Shown one piece after another: positions 1-8,158 of a stretch of 64,000 nucleotides of DNA (its first letter is position 1; every line of letters begins with the position of its first letter). Source of the DNA: Leptolyngbya sp. Heron Island J (lineage in GTDB: Bacteria; Cyanobacteriota; Cyanobacteriia; Phormidesmidales; Phormidesmidaceae); NCBI RefSeq assembly GCF_000482245.1, contig NZ_AWNH01000117.1, positions 87,158 through 151,157 on the forward strand. The letters are read 5' to 3'. The position numbers and the translations under genes are program-made. Below the pieces are notes generated by a model, which saw nothing but the letters and a program-made list of their open reading frames with translations, was not told where the DNA came from and searched no databases.

Positions 1-59
1 TTGTCATCGAAAAAGCTATTGATAAGCTGCATCTATCGAATGAACAGAATGAAGAATAA
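1..59 (+). CDS. C-terminal end of an unidentified protein (partial)
   Basis: An open frame enters from the left edge, with complete codons from position 3, and stops at TAA 57-59. It encodes about 18 residues ending in a charged tail (VIEKAIDKLHLSNEQNEE). The helical, charged composition looks like a genuine protein end, but the piece is too short to assign. It could also be chance. Confidence 0.4.
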   Translation, partial: VIEKAIDKLHLSNEQNEE

Positions 60-108
60 TACTTAAAGTCGCCAGGAAACAGCCTTTATGGCATCATATT
101 TGTCAGTT

Positions 109-199
109 TTGCCGTTCCTGATTTAGAGGATGAATCAATCTGCTAGAAACACCCTAGATCATCATCTTGCAGATGAACTCATAGTTCGGAGCAGCAATA
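109..199 (-). repeat. Dispersed ~90-bp inverted-end element, copy A (diverged)
   Basis: Read on the minus strand, this copy starts with a decayed end (ATTGCTGCTCCGAACTATGA) and finishes with GATTCATCC, then TCAGGAACGGCAAAA. It aligns along its length with the copies at 10183, 38741 and 52432. It shares the CCGAACTATGA stretch with the 10183 copy. It lies between the partial first gene and the secreted-protein gene at 267. It looks like a non-coding dispersed repeat, possibly MITE-like. Confidence 0.65.
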
Positions 200-266
200 T
201 CTCTGTTTTATCCTTGACTCAATTGACCCCATAGAGAGAACCGTATACTCAGGAGATTTATTAAAG

Positions 267-698
267 ATGAACCGTACTACATCACTCTTCAGCGTGATCC
301 TAACTGCAGCTATGGGCACTACCATGGCTGCTGCCTCCCAGGCGACAGCCATGGAAAAACAAAATTCAGTCCCTGACAACGCTTGCATTGCAACGACCCC
401 AGCCGAACAAATAGCACTCAATGCGGCTAAAAATGAAGCCCGGCAAATGGCAGAGGCTACTAATGGCGGGTTAAATGTTTATCGGGCCGAACCTGCTATG
501 CATGGTGCGTCTGTTCAATCGCCCTGTGAAATGTTGGAGGCAGAGACATGGCGCTTTACAATCCGTGGGGGAGAGCCAACAGCGGTTGTTCTATCCGAGG
601 AATATACCACTTTGAGTATTGTCACAGTGGAAGAGAGCGGTCGCGATCGCAGCGTCACTCTAGAGTACAATGGCCCCATTGACGAATACAATCAATAG
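267..698 (+). CDS. Small secreted protein of unknown function
   Basis: The 143-residue product starts with a Sec-type signal sequence: a short basic start (MNR), a hydrophobic stretch to about residue 22, and a likely cleavage after an Ala-rich segment near residues 26-28. The mature part has two cysteines that could form one disulfide, one near residue 40 and one near residue 87. The C-terminal half alternates hydrophobic and polar residues as expected for beta-strands. GGAGAT lies about 11 bases before the ATG and supports this start. I recognise no family. A periplasmic or exported role is inferred from the signal peptide only. Confidence 0.7.
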   Translation: MNRTTSLFSVILTAAMGTTMAAASQATAMEKQNSVPDNACIATTPAEQIALNAAKNEARQMAEATNGGLNVYRAEPAMHGASVQSPCEMLEAETWRFTIRGGEPTAVVLSEEYTTLSIVTVEESGRDRSVTLEYNGPIDEYNQ

Positions 699-832
699 CT
701 TTAACTCCAACGGTAGTGATAGTTGCCTGTTTCAGCAATCACATCACTACCGCTGAATAAAGTCATAGTACGTCTTAATCTGAACCTGCAATCTTGATAG
801 ATAGCCGTCTCTACAGCAAAAAGTTATCTACA

Positions 833-1243
833 TCACATCGGTTGGTCGCAGTTAATCATCCATGGAATCCCAAACTGATCCACTAACATACCAAATTTGG
901 CTGCCCAAAAAGTCTCTTGAATAGGCATGGTTACTGTCCCATTCTCCGCCAGGGCTTTAAATGCACGTTCTGCCTCTACCGGATCTTTAATACCGACCAT
1001 GAGAGACGTTCCTTTAGCCGCTTCATACTTATCTGGCATGCAGTCAGAGCCCATGACAACAAACTCTCCCAGCCTAAACTCACCATGCATTACCTTACTA
1101 GCCCATGCTGCAGGCACCTCTGCCTCCATTGGCGAACCCTGGTAAGGCATGATGGCTTCAATCTTGCCTCCTAGACATTGTTCATAAAACTTGAATGCAG
1201 CCTCACAACATCCATCAAACGAGAGATAGGGACTTAATTGCAT
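833..1243 (-). CDS. VOC-superfamily (PhnB/glyoxalase-like) protein
   Basis: This is a small (136-residue) protein of the vicinal-oxygen-chelate fold, PhnB/3-demethylubiquinone-methyltransferase-like branch. It has the usual opening (QLSPYLSFDGCCEAAFKFYE), a middle HGEFRLGEFVVMGSD segment and the closing WAAKFGMLVDQFGIPWMIN motif, where the second beta-alpha-beta unit ends. The start was set at ATG 1243 because AAGGAGAT sits just upstream; the frame extends 11 codons further to a TTG. Members of this branch often have no proven substrate and act as binding or resistance proteins. No neighbour suggests a substrate. Family confident, function unknown. Confidence 0.85.
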   Translation of the reverse strand: MQLSPYLSFDGCCEAAFKFYEQCLGGKIEAIMPYQGSPMEAEVPAAWASKVMHGEFRLGEFVVMGSDCMPDKYEAAKGTSLMVGIKDPVEAERAFKALAENGTVTMPIQETFWAAKFGMLVDQFGIPWMINCDQPM

Positions 1244-1428
1244 AGCGATCTCCTTAAGCAGGCTTAAAAACAACAAATTGCAATCGGCAAAATCTGAAGT
1301 GATTTAAAGTTGAGCGCTTAACGATCACCAATATAGTTCAATTGTACTAAAAACTCCAGATTTCTTAATCAAAGAAATTTATCTTAAGAAATGCCGCGTG
1401 GCTGTGAGCCTGTCTGCCGAGTGCTGCA

Positions 1429-1953
1429 TCAAGGCTGGATCAGCTTAGATAGCCCTGGATCTATTTCTAGCAATGTTTTTGCCACTGGCGACTTTGGATC
1501 AATCAAGGTAAAGTCCTCAAACTCAAACCCTGGGGCAACAGAGCAGCCCACCAACACACGATCTTTGATTGGCACCGCTGCCTGCCAATAGCCCGCCGGG
1601 ATCACATGACAGAAGTTCATCGACTTTACCGAGAGTTCAATCGCCTTAATACCAGAAGAACGACCATCCCATTGATAAAGATATAGTCCTTCCCCCTGAT
1701 AGAGATTCCAGACCTCGTCATTGCTGACACGATGAAAGCGGCTAACCTCATGGGGTTCCAACGAAAAATAAATGTGAGTCAGCGCAGTTCTTGTCTTATC
1801 AGCCGTCGCCACTGTGTTTGCAGAGCGATAGACTTCAAGATAACGTCCACCCTCAGGATGTTCTAAGAGATCGGTATATTTCATAGGATAAACCAGGAGA
1901 TCAGACACTCCCATCATGGTCCAATACGTCAGGCATGGCATCATGCACCACAC
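1429..1953 (-). CDS. Cupin-superfamily protein, DUF985 type
   Basis: The product of up to 174 residues contains the DUF985 signature: LLEHPEGGRYLEVYRS near the N-terminus, THIYFSLEPHEVSRFHRV in the middle and a VLVGCSVAPGFEFEDF segment near the end. These form a single cupin barrel. The N-terminus is uncertain. The frame opens with GTG 6 bases after the upstream TetR stop, and several ATGs follow within 25 codons; none has a clear ribosome site, so translational coupling to tetR is likely. Cupins of this class resemble sugar or small-molecule isomerases, but no activity is established for DUF985. It is presumably controlled together with the adjacent regulator. Confidence 0.85.
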   Translation of the reverse strand: MWCMMPCLTYWTMMGVSDLLVYPMKYTDLLEHPEGGRYLEVYRSANTVATADKTRTALTHIYFSLEPHEVSRFHRVSNDEVWNLYQGEGLYLYQWDGRSSGIKAIELSVKSMNFCHVIPAGYWQAAVPIKDRVLVGCSVAPGFEFEDFTLIDPKSPVAKTLLEIDPGLSKLIQP

Positions 1954-1959
1954 GATCGG

Positions 1960-2616
1960 TTACAGTTCATTATCCAAGTATTGTTGAAGATAGCTTAGAA
2001 TCAGTAGCTTAGTTTCAACAACAAGTTCCTGACGAAAGTCCTGATCTCCACTAAGCGAAAGCCATAACAGTTCAGTTACTGTTTTGGTAATGATCATTGC
2101 CATGCGCTCACATTTTGTCATTGCTAACGTCGGCTGACGGGCATGGAAAAACCGCGCGAGTTCATCAATGACTTGATATTCAAAGTCATCGATTTTCTCA
2201 ATGGCAGACCATGTAATGGTGTCTAAAAGTTGTTCAAAAATCGCGCGTGACCCTGGATAGTCTGTGTAAAATTGGTCAAACACATCAATCATTTGATCCA
2301 CATAGCTGCGTAACGGCAGAGTGACTGCGTCCGGAGTATGCAGATCAAGAAATCTCTGATATTGCGTCTGCATATAGCGAATAGCCAGGGCTTTGAGAAT
2401 CGCTTCTTTATCGGGAAAAAATTGATAAAGCGACCCGACCGACACTCCCGCTCGCGCCGCGATCGCACGGGTTGTGGTTGAGTCATACCCAACCTCCACA
2501 AATAGCTGCTCTGCCCCATCCAGAATTTGCTTGACTCGCTCCTGACTGCGAGCTTGCTTAGGCTGCCGCCGCATCTGATTGAGCTTGGATGAGCTAGAGG
2601 AGTTCGGTTGAGACAT
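1960..2616 (-). CDS. TetR/AcrR-family transcriptional regulator
   Basis: The 218-residue protein has a classic N-terminal TetR helix-turn-helix at about residues 20-65 (QILDGAEQLFVEVGYDSTTT, then RAIAARAGVSVGSLYQFFPD). A longer all-helical C-terminal ligand and dimer domain follows. It is transcribed away from the flavin amine oxidase gene at 2801 and is followed 6 bases later by the cupin gene. The natural reading is a local repressor of both directions. A GAAC-N3-GTTC palindrome in the divergent promoter is a candidate operator. The inducer is unknown. Confidence 0.9.
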   Translation of the reverse strand: MSQPNSSSSSKLNQMRRQPKQARSQERVKQILDGAEQLFVEVGYDSTTTRAIAARAGVSVGSLYQFFPDKEAILKALAIRYMQTQYQRFLDLHTPDAVTLPLRSYVDQMIDVFDQFYTDYPGSRAIFEQLLDTITWSAIEKIDDFEYQVIDELARFFHARQPTLAMTKCERMAMIITKTVTELLWLSLSGDQDFRQELVVETKLLILSYLQQYLDNEL

Positions 2617-2627
2617 CGACTTTTGCC

Positions 2628-2699
2628 ATGGCTGCTTGACGAATGGATCGGGGAATGGGGCACATACCTATGCAAGATGAAATCATAGCTCGGCTCAGC
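2628..2699 (-). repeat. Decayed fragment of the dispersed ~90-bp element, copy B
   Basis: On the minus strand the sequence begins CGTTGCTGAGCCGAGCTATG and continues ATTTCATCTTGC. It matches one end of the dispersed element and is closest to copy A at 109-199. The other half is weakly conserved and apparently shortened. It abuts the TetR start codon, so it forms part of that gene's leader. The matching end is clear; the boundary on the TetR side is not. Confidence 0.45.
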
Positions 2700-2718
2700 A
2701 ACGATCTTTTTTACTGGG

Positions 2719-2748
2719 TTGACAAAACATGAACATCGTTCGTATTTT
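2719..2748 (+). promoter_or_regulatory. Candidate promoter with overlapping operator for the amine oxidase
   Basis: TTGACA at 2719-2724 and TATTTT at 2743-2748, 18 bases apart, form a sigma70-like promoter facing the amine oxidase gene. Between the boxes lies the palindrome GAACATCGTTC (2731-2741), the kind of short GAAC/GTTC dyad that TetR proteins bind. A wider ATGAACA (2729-2735) / TGTTCAT (2763-2769) pair is also present. Binding by the divergent TetR protein would block the promoter. This is inference from position. Confidence 0.5.
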
Positions 2749-2800
2749 TGAAATGTGAGCAGTGTTCATATTTTACCATTTCTCGGTAGGAACTTTCCTT

Positions 2801-4234
2801 ATGCGAACCATTTCTCGACGTTTAATGATGTCCTTGCTGGCAGCCCTCCCTTGTCTGGGCAGAAAGCGTAACCCCGTCGTGGCACCAGATCAAACAGATC
2901 AAACCCACTACGACACCATCGTCATTGGTGCGGGGGCTGCAGGATTAGCAGCGGCCCGCACACTGCAGGACGCCAACCACTCTGTCCTCCTGCTTGAGGC
3001 TCGCGATCGCATCGGTGGCAGAGTCAACACAAACTATGATTTTGCAGCTCATCCCGTTGAAAGCGGCGCAGAATACCTCCCCGGTGAAAACATCATTACC
3101 TGGGACTGGGTTCGTCGTTATCGACTAGCCACACTCCCCGTATTTGCCAGATATCGGCACCAGTTTATGTATGTCAACCAAGAGCTACTCCCCTTTAGAC
3201 GCTGGTCAACAATTCCTGGAATGGAAATCCTTGAGCTGATGGACGACTCGCCAATTGACGAGTTGATAGCCGCCTGGATCGATGCGGGCAAACCTGACAT
3301 CAGTCTGGCGCAGTTTCTCTCGCTTCACAAAGTCGAGCTGTCTGCGGATGTGCGTCGCATCGTGGATCACTTTCTCAGCGGTAGCTATGCCGCGAACCTT
3401 GAGCAGCTAGGGGTATATGGGTTAGTGGAGTTGACCTATGCAGGCGATGGCGATCGTTATTTTCGGATTAGCAAGGGCTACTCCCATCTCTTGGAGCAAT
3501 TTGCCGACGGGTTACACATTCGGTACGCAACGCCGGTTACACGAATTCAGTGGAGTTCCTCAGGAATACAGATTCACACAGAAACCGACACCATCTACAC
3601 CGCACAACAGATCGTCATTACCCTGCCACTGGCCCTGCTGCAAGAAAATGCAGTAGAGTTTGCCCCCAAGCTGCCCGAGGATAAGCTCAACGCCATTCAG
3701 GGTCTCGGGACAGGTCATATTACAAAACTAATGCTCAAATTTGATCAGCCCTTCTGGTCTAAAGACTTAGAATCTTGCCTGACCACCCTGGATACTCAAC
3801 TGTGGTGGCGGCCTGGTTGGAAACGCCACAATGAGACACCTGTCTTAACAGCATTCACCGGCGCAACCGGAGCCGACCAGCTCGGGTCGCTTGGGCGAGA
3901 AGGCGCTATTCAAGCAGGATTACAGGATTTAGAACAGATGTTTGAGATGCCATTGGCAGATCGATTAATTGATGCGCTTTTTGTTGACTGGCAGGCAGAT
4001 CCCTATGCGCGGATGGCGTATTCCTATGTTCCGGTAAATGGTGTGGGTTTGCGATCGCAACTTGCTCAACCAGTTGATCAGGTGCTCTTCTTTGCTGGAG
4101 AAGCCACTCATCCCACCCGAGCAGCCACCGTTCATGGGGCCTTAGAAAGTGGTATGCGGGCAGCTCACGAAATTCTCTCCTTCAGCACCAGTCGCGCTGC
4201 TAGGGGATTGCACAAAAATCAAGTCCCAGGTTGA
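2801..4234 (+). CDS. Flavin-containing amine oxidase (monoamine oxidase-like)
   Basis: The product has 477 residues. It has an N-terminal ADP-binding Rossmann motif (IGAGAAG, about residues 42-48), followed by LLLEARDRIGGRVNT, the hallmark of the amine oxidase/phytoene desaturase superfamily. The C-terminal FAD segment is VLFFAGEATHPTRAATVHGA. These enzymes oxidise amines or amino acids with FAD and release peroxide. The start was set at ATG 2801, with TAGGAA about 10 bases before it, rather than the GTG at 2762, which overlaps the promoter. The basic N-terminus with a hydrophobic run near residues 8-19 could be a weak export or anchor signal. It is divergent from a TetR gene that probably controls it. 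The substrate cannot be read from the sequence. Confidence 0.9.
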   Translation: MRTISRRLMMSLLAALPCLGRKRNPVVAPDQTDQTHYDTIVIGAGAAGLAAARTLQDANHSVLLLEARDRIGGRVNTNYDFAAHPVESGAEYLPGENIITWDWVRRYRLATLPVFARYRHQFMYVNQELLPFRRWSTIPGMEILELMDDSPIDELIAAWIDAGKPDISLAQFLSLHKVELSADVRRIVDHFLSGSYAANLEQLGVYGLVELTYAGDGDRYFRISKGYSHLLEQFADGLHIRYATPVTRIQWSSSGIQIHTETDTIYTAQQIVITLPLALLQENAVEFAPKLPEDKLNAIQGLGTGHITKLMLKFDQPFWSKDLESCLTTLDTQLWWRPGWKRHNETPVLTAFTGATGADQLGSLGREGAIQAGLQDLEQMFEMPLADRLIDALFVDWQADPYARMAYSYVPVNGVGLRSQLAQPVDQVLFFAGEATHPTRAATVHGALESGMRAAHEILSFSTSRAARGLHKNQVPG

Positions 4235-4454
4235 GGCTGTAGATGGGTGGATGAGTGATGGGGTAACGGAGAAAATTTAAGCGAGGGAGCCTTAGCGAAC
4301 TTGTTAGAGGAGCATCAACACACCTGAGGAGGGATTAATTACAACTGCATAGATTTTCTGGCTTCCGCGTTTTTAAACTCGACCTAGTTTCGAGCTTTTG
4401 TCACAATATTTGGTAAAACAACCCGCCGTTTATACATAGAAGAGTAATTAAGCC

Positions 4455-5216
4455 ATGAATCGAAAACTGATCCTCGATATTGTCATGGGATCTGTCATTC
4501 CCATTCTCATCTTGAACAATTTGAATGAGCAATTAGGAACAGGCACCACCTACGTTGTCGCTGCCCTGGTTCCTGTAGCCTGGATCTTTGTTGATTTATG
4601 TTTTATCACTAAACGATTTAATTTTATTACCAGCTATATCGGGACTTTTGCGATTATGCGTGGTCTATTAGCCTTTTGGTTTGTTGATGGTGTTCAGTTT
4701 GCCTTGAAGGATAGCATGGGTTCTATCTTTACGGTTCTAGTGTTTGGGGGCTCAATCATTATTCACAAACCAATCATATACTATTTTCTTATGCAAGGTA
4801 TGAATCCAGAATCATCGCAGCAGGAACAAGCATTAAAAGCATTACTCAAAGAGCCAAGAGTCTATCGAACACTGGTCAAGGGCACTAAACTTTTGGTGAT
4901 TGTCGAGGTACTGATCGGTGTCGCGAACTTCCTCTTTAATCTCCAGATTGTGGTAGCTGATTTTGGGACAGTTATGTTTAACCAACAAGTCGCCCAGGTT
5001 AATGCTATCACCCGCATCGTACTGACAATACCTGAGTTTACAGGAGTCGGAGTTGCCGCGATGTCTATTCGCCGAGCGATGTTTTACCATCTGCCTAAAG
5101 AAAATAATAAAGACCATGATGAAAGTGATTTCTGGGATCTCTTAAAACTACGTGAGTCTCAGAAGGCAGCTGAACTTATCAGCCCTCCAACTAAGGACAG
5201 TGAAGAAATACAATGA
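4455..5216 (+). CDS. Integral membrane protein, VC0807-like
   Basis: The 253-residue protein has about six hydrophobic segments, starting with ILDIVMGSVIPILILNNLNE. Later come a paired segment around residues 85-115 and helices near residues 140-165 and 185-205. The C-terminal tail (about 45 residues) is hydrophilic and charged. The pattern resembles the VC0807 family of small membrane proteins, distantly like septation protein A, whose function is not established. A free-standing gene; I see no partner. The family assignment is from memory of the pattern and is moderate. Confidence 0.65.
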   Translation: MNRKLILDIVMGSVIPILILNNLNEQLGTGTTYVVAALVPVAWIFVDLCFITKRFNFITSYIGTFAIMRGLLAFWFVDGVQFALKDSMGSIFTVLVFGGSIIIHKPIIYYFLMQGMNPESSQQEQALKALLKEPRVYRTLVKGTKLLVIVEVLIGVANFLFNLQIVVADFGTVMFNQQVAQVNAITRIVLTIPEFTGVGVAAMSIRRAMFYHLPKENNKDHDESDFWDLLKLRESQKAAELISPPTKDSEEIQ

Positions 5217-5255
5217 CATAATGTCCCACCATCATACCTGGCAGGCAACAGTTTG

Positions 5256-6410
5256 CTACAGCCCTCCCACCGTCACCAGATATAGCGCAGCCTCCTGGTT
5301 GCCATCCACGTTAATCAGCTGATTTAGAGGCGTATCTAAAAAGGCTCCAACACAACAGACGCCTAACCCCAACGCCGTAGCCGCCAGATAAAGGTTCTGT
5401 CCCAGATGTCCGGCTTCCATCAAGACATAGCGATAGGCGCGTTCGTGGTACTTCCAGCGCGTTCGCTGAAATATACCTGACACAACAAAACAGACATTCG
5501 CCTCGCCTAAAAACTCCTGGTTTAATCCGGCGTTAATCAGAGGCTGTCGAAAATCACCTGACTGTAAGAGTTCCAGCTGATGGTCTTGAATGGCATGGTG
5601 GTAGATGCCAGGTTCTAACCCTTCGACGCGATGCACAATCGAGTAGATCTCTAAGGGATAGAGCGCTCCTGATGACGGTACTGCCCGAAACTCTCGTGCT
5701 TCTGCAGTAATGCCGTGGGCTAAATGCAACAGCTGGGAAAGGTGCGCCAGGGGTAAAACATGACGGGTATTGTAGGTACGACGCGATCGCCGCTGGGTGA
5801 CGACGGTGATCAAATCGGTGGTCAGTGTTGATGCGATCGGAGAGGTAGTTTCAGCTGTAGTGTTTGTAGAATTGGCCGAGATGGCAGTGGGGGAGGGCAA
5901 TTCTATGGTCGGCACATCGGGATAGGTTTTGTAACGGGGCGGTTGTTGTCCCCAATTGAGCAGAGTGCTCAGGGCTTCCCCATAGCCGGGTTCACTCCAG
6001 CGATGATAGCGCATTCCTAGGTCTGCCCCAGTTGGTTCGGCGGTTTCACTGGGTGTCAGCAGCCGATCAAAGCCAATGCCTGTTGCGATCGCCAGCACCA
6101 CCAATAACAAATAGCGCCGTCGAAAAGGTTTACCTGGTTCGGCTAACGATTTACCTGGTTCGGCTGCCGCTGCCGGAGGAGATGTTGCCGGAGACCTTCC
6201 ACGAAAACGATGCTGGGCAAAGGCTTTGACCCTGACCCAAGTTTGCATTAAATGGAGCACCGCCAGAGACATCCAAAGATATCCCACCTGACTATGAAAC
6301 CCGAAGTGGTGCAGCCCCATGGTGTCAGCAATCACCCCTGTCAGGAAAACGTAAATACTACTGACCACCAGCAATGTGATGACAATGTAATCAAGATCGC
6401 GCCTTTGCAT
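5256..6410 (-). CDS. Membrane-anchored SagB/ThcOx-type nitroreductase-family oxidoreductase
   Basis: The 384-residue protein has two parts. The first 125 residues hold about three membrane segments, including a histidine-bearing DUF4405-like pair (TMGLHHFGFHSQVGYLWMS). Residues about 205-384 form a SagB-type FMN domain. It has RRSRRTYN for phosphate binding, RAVPSSGALYPLEIY, and the closing ALGLGVCCVGAFLD and LYLVTVGG motifs. SagB enzymes oxidise azolines in peptide natural products, but many stand-alone members have unknown substrates. No YcaO or precursor peptide gene is nearby. ATG 6410 was chosen because AGGAG precedes it; a TTG lies two codons upstream. The membrane anchor and a Pro/Ala-rich linker are unusual and suggest coupling to membrane electron carriers (inference). 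Confidence 0.8.
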   Translation of the reverse strand: MQRRDLDYIVITLLVVSSIYVFLTGVIADTMGLHHFGFHSQVGYLWMSLAVLHLMQTWVRVKAFAQHRFRGRSPATSPPAAAAEPGKSLAEPGKPFRRRYLLLVVLAIATGIGFDRLLTPSETAEPTGADLGMRYHRWSEPGYGEALSTLLNWGQQPPRYKTYPDVPTIELPSPTAISANSTNTTAETTSPIASTLTTDLITVVTQRRSRRTYNTRHVLPLAHLSQLLHLAHGITAEAREFRAVPSSGALYPLEIYSIVHRVEGLEPGIYHHAIQDHQLELLQSGDFRQPLINAGLNQEFLGEANVCFVVSGIFQRTRWKYHERAYRYVLMEAGHLGQNLYLAATALGLGVCCVGAFLDTPLNQLINVDGNQEAALYLVTVGGL

Positions 6411-6586
6411 CGCCAACTCCTGCTCACTTGAGTAGTTCTGTACCCTCCTTTATCAGGGTAGCTAACTCAGCAAGGGCTCAACGCTGATTGACAATAGCGA
6501 ATGATCCAGCTGGCCAGTACCTGTTGTCAATACTGCACTAGCTTGCGATCGCGCCGTGCAGGCTATGGCATCAGAGGCCCTATTTG

Positions 6587-6973
6587 TTATGGCTTCACAA
6601 TGCAATCCACCTCGGTTTCCACCAACCATGCTTCATTGATAAAGCCCACGACCTCTACAAAAGTACAGGCTGGTCCAATATTTGCAAAAATCTCTCCATG
6701 AGCTTTAGCAGCTTCTTGCCATAAAGAGATATCTTTTAACATGATGCGAGTACGTATGACATTATCAATGGAGCCGTCTAAAGCCTCGATGGCTTCCTTG
6801 GATATTTCAAGACATCGTTTAGCCTGTAGATAAACATCATTGACATGTACTGTTTTACCTTCATGATCTAACGGTGCGGTGCCAGACACTGCAATCCACT
6901 CTCCAATTCTTCGAGCCCTTGAGAAGCCAATGATCTCCTCTAAGGGAGAACCTGAGGATACTGTATTTTCCAT
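6587..6973 (-). CDS. RidA/YjgF-family protein (enamine/imine deaminase type)
   Basis: The 128-residue protein matches the RidA fold along its whole length. It opens with IGFSRARRIGEWIAVSGTAP, has a central helix, then VIRTRIMLKDISLW, which holds the conserved arginine, and ends with CTFVEVVGFINEAWLVETEV. RidA proteins hydrolyse reactive enamines and imines released by PLP enzymes; this more divergent branch may have another substrate. ATG 6973 has a purine-rich AGAAGAAA upstream. The gene stands alone between the SagB-like gene and the small membrane protein at 7147. Confidence 0.85.
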   Translation of the reverse strand: MENTVSSGSPLEEIIGFSRARRIGEWIAVSGTAPLDHEGKTVHVNDVYLQAKRCLEISKEAIEALDGSIDNVIRTRIMLKDISLWQEAAKAHGEIFANIGPACTFVEVVGFINEAWLVETEVDCIVKP

Positions 6974-7146
6974 GTTTTCTTCTAGAGATGTAACGCCACC
7001 AATTAACTATCGCTAGAAATCTCTATTTTTGCATCTCTATGTCGGGCACTCATGTATTTGGTCACTGCATAAAAGCCCTAGAAGCAACCTCCTCCTGGCT
7101 ACACGGGTCCATCAAGCCTGCATAGCCCGATTTCAGGGACATGACG

Positions 7147-7329
7147 CTATTCAGTTTTCTTGACTGATGCTGCCATTGATGAAACAGCACCGCCCACACC
7201 TCCGCCAACCCCGGCAGCAACGGCAGCATTGGGGGCATCTTTATCAATAACATTGAGGACCAGAATACAGACGACGACCCCACCAACAGCGCCAAGAACT
7301 GCGTTAAGTAAAATTTTCTTGGGATTCAT
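7147..7329 (-). CDS. Small glycine-rich membrane protein
   Basis: The 60-residue product has a hydrophobic helix at about residues 8-27 (NAVLGAVGGVVVCILVLNVI) and a second, glycine/alanine-rich stretch at about 34-53 (AAVAAGVGGGVGGAVSSMAA). Glycine-zipper spacing suggests two packed membrane helices. AGAGGAA lies 8 bases before ATG 7329, which supports real translation. Function unknown; glycine-zipper proteins of this size often influence membrane integrity or assembly, but nothing here proves that. Confidence 0.6.
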   Translation of the reverse strand: MNPKKILLNAVLGAVGGVVVCILVLNVIDKDAPNAAVAAGVGGGVGGAVSSMAASVKKTE

Positions 7330-7651
7330 TTTCGATTCCTCTTAAGGTCTGCTTTTGAAACACATCACGTTGCTCATCACTCGCCGCTACAAAAATTCAC
7401 CCTATAACCGAGAGATTCTCAGCCTGTGAGTTCATGAGCATTATTAAGCTGAGTTAAGGATGGACATCCAAAAACAATAAACACTTCTCTAATATTGCCC
7501 TCTCACTGATTAGAGAATTTAAACCAGCCTTGTCTTCTCATCTTCTAACTCTGAAACAAAAAGATGAGGTTCTTATGAGGGTATCAAGACGAACTGACGA
7601 CCACGATCATTACATCTATAGTTGTGCTTGCCGTTATGAAGCATAGGGAGA
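7330..7651. other. Intergenic region, 322 bp
   Basis: No convincing gene. The only clear structure is an inverted repeat TTCTCTAAT (7486-7494) / ATTAGAGAA (7510-7518) with a 15-base spacer, which could be an operator or weak hairpin. A 23-codon frame near 7576 has no supporting features. Confidence 0.5.
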
Positions 7652-7837
7652 TCACGGGGGTAACGTTCCACCATCCCATTGATGGTGAGGATCTGGATAA
7701 AATGTCACTCCACCCCCTTCACTACCGCCACAACGAATAGCAATTATCCATCCACCAGGCACTTTTGCCCGCCATACGCCCAGTCCTCCGAGTGGTTGGC
7801 CTTTACAGTACAACTTTTCCCAAGTAAATTCTGCCAT
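7652..7837 (-). CDS. Small conserved-looking hypothetical protein
   Basis: The 61-residue frame from ATG 7837 reads AEFTWEKLYCKGQPLGG, then WRAKVPGGWIIAIRC, and ends with GGGVTFYPDPHHQWDGG. A VPGGW-to-TFYPDP layout recurs, to my knowledge, in small uncharacterised bacterial proteins. The frame stays open 29 codons further upstream to 7924, but those codons look unlike protein. No strong ribosome site is visible. Function unknown. Confidence 0.5.
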   Translation of the reverse strand: MAEFTWEKLYCKGQPLGGLGVWRAKVPGGWIIAIRCGGSEGGGVTFYPDPHHQWDGGTLPP

Positions 7838-8158
7838 GTGATTTCTGAGATAATAGGAAACAACTCGCTGATTGAGCAGGCTGCATAACGGCAAAAGTGA
7901 GCGGAGACAAGTACCCTGAGACAAAGCAGAAAAGATCTATACATCCGATCCACTGCGATGTTGGCCATTTGCTTTAATCCTTCATAGCACGTGACATGGC
8001 CCTGCGGAAAGTGGACGCCAAACGAAAGCGAGAAAAGCACCTTTTGTGGGATGCCCTCGTGAACAAATCCGATAACATTTTCAAATCCAAATGTCCTGTA
8101 GTATTAATGCAATATGATGTCAGGGAATAGGCTATGTTCAGTGCGATTGAAAATCGTT
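7838..8158. other. Intergenic region, 321 bp
   Basis: Nothing convincing is visible here. Short frames on both strands lack ribosome sites and protein-like composition, and I see no repeat or strong hairpin. Confidence 0.4.

Noticed and set aside
2289..2675. 128-codon frame inside tetR
   Set aside because: It is another frame of the well-supported TetR gene and begins in the repeat-derived leader.
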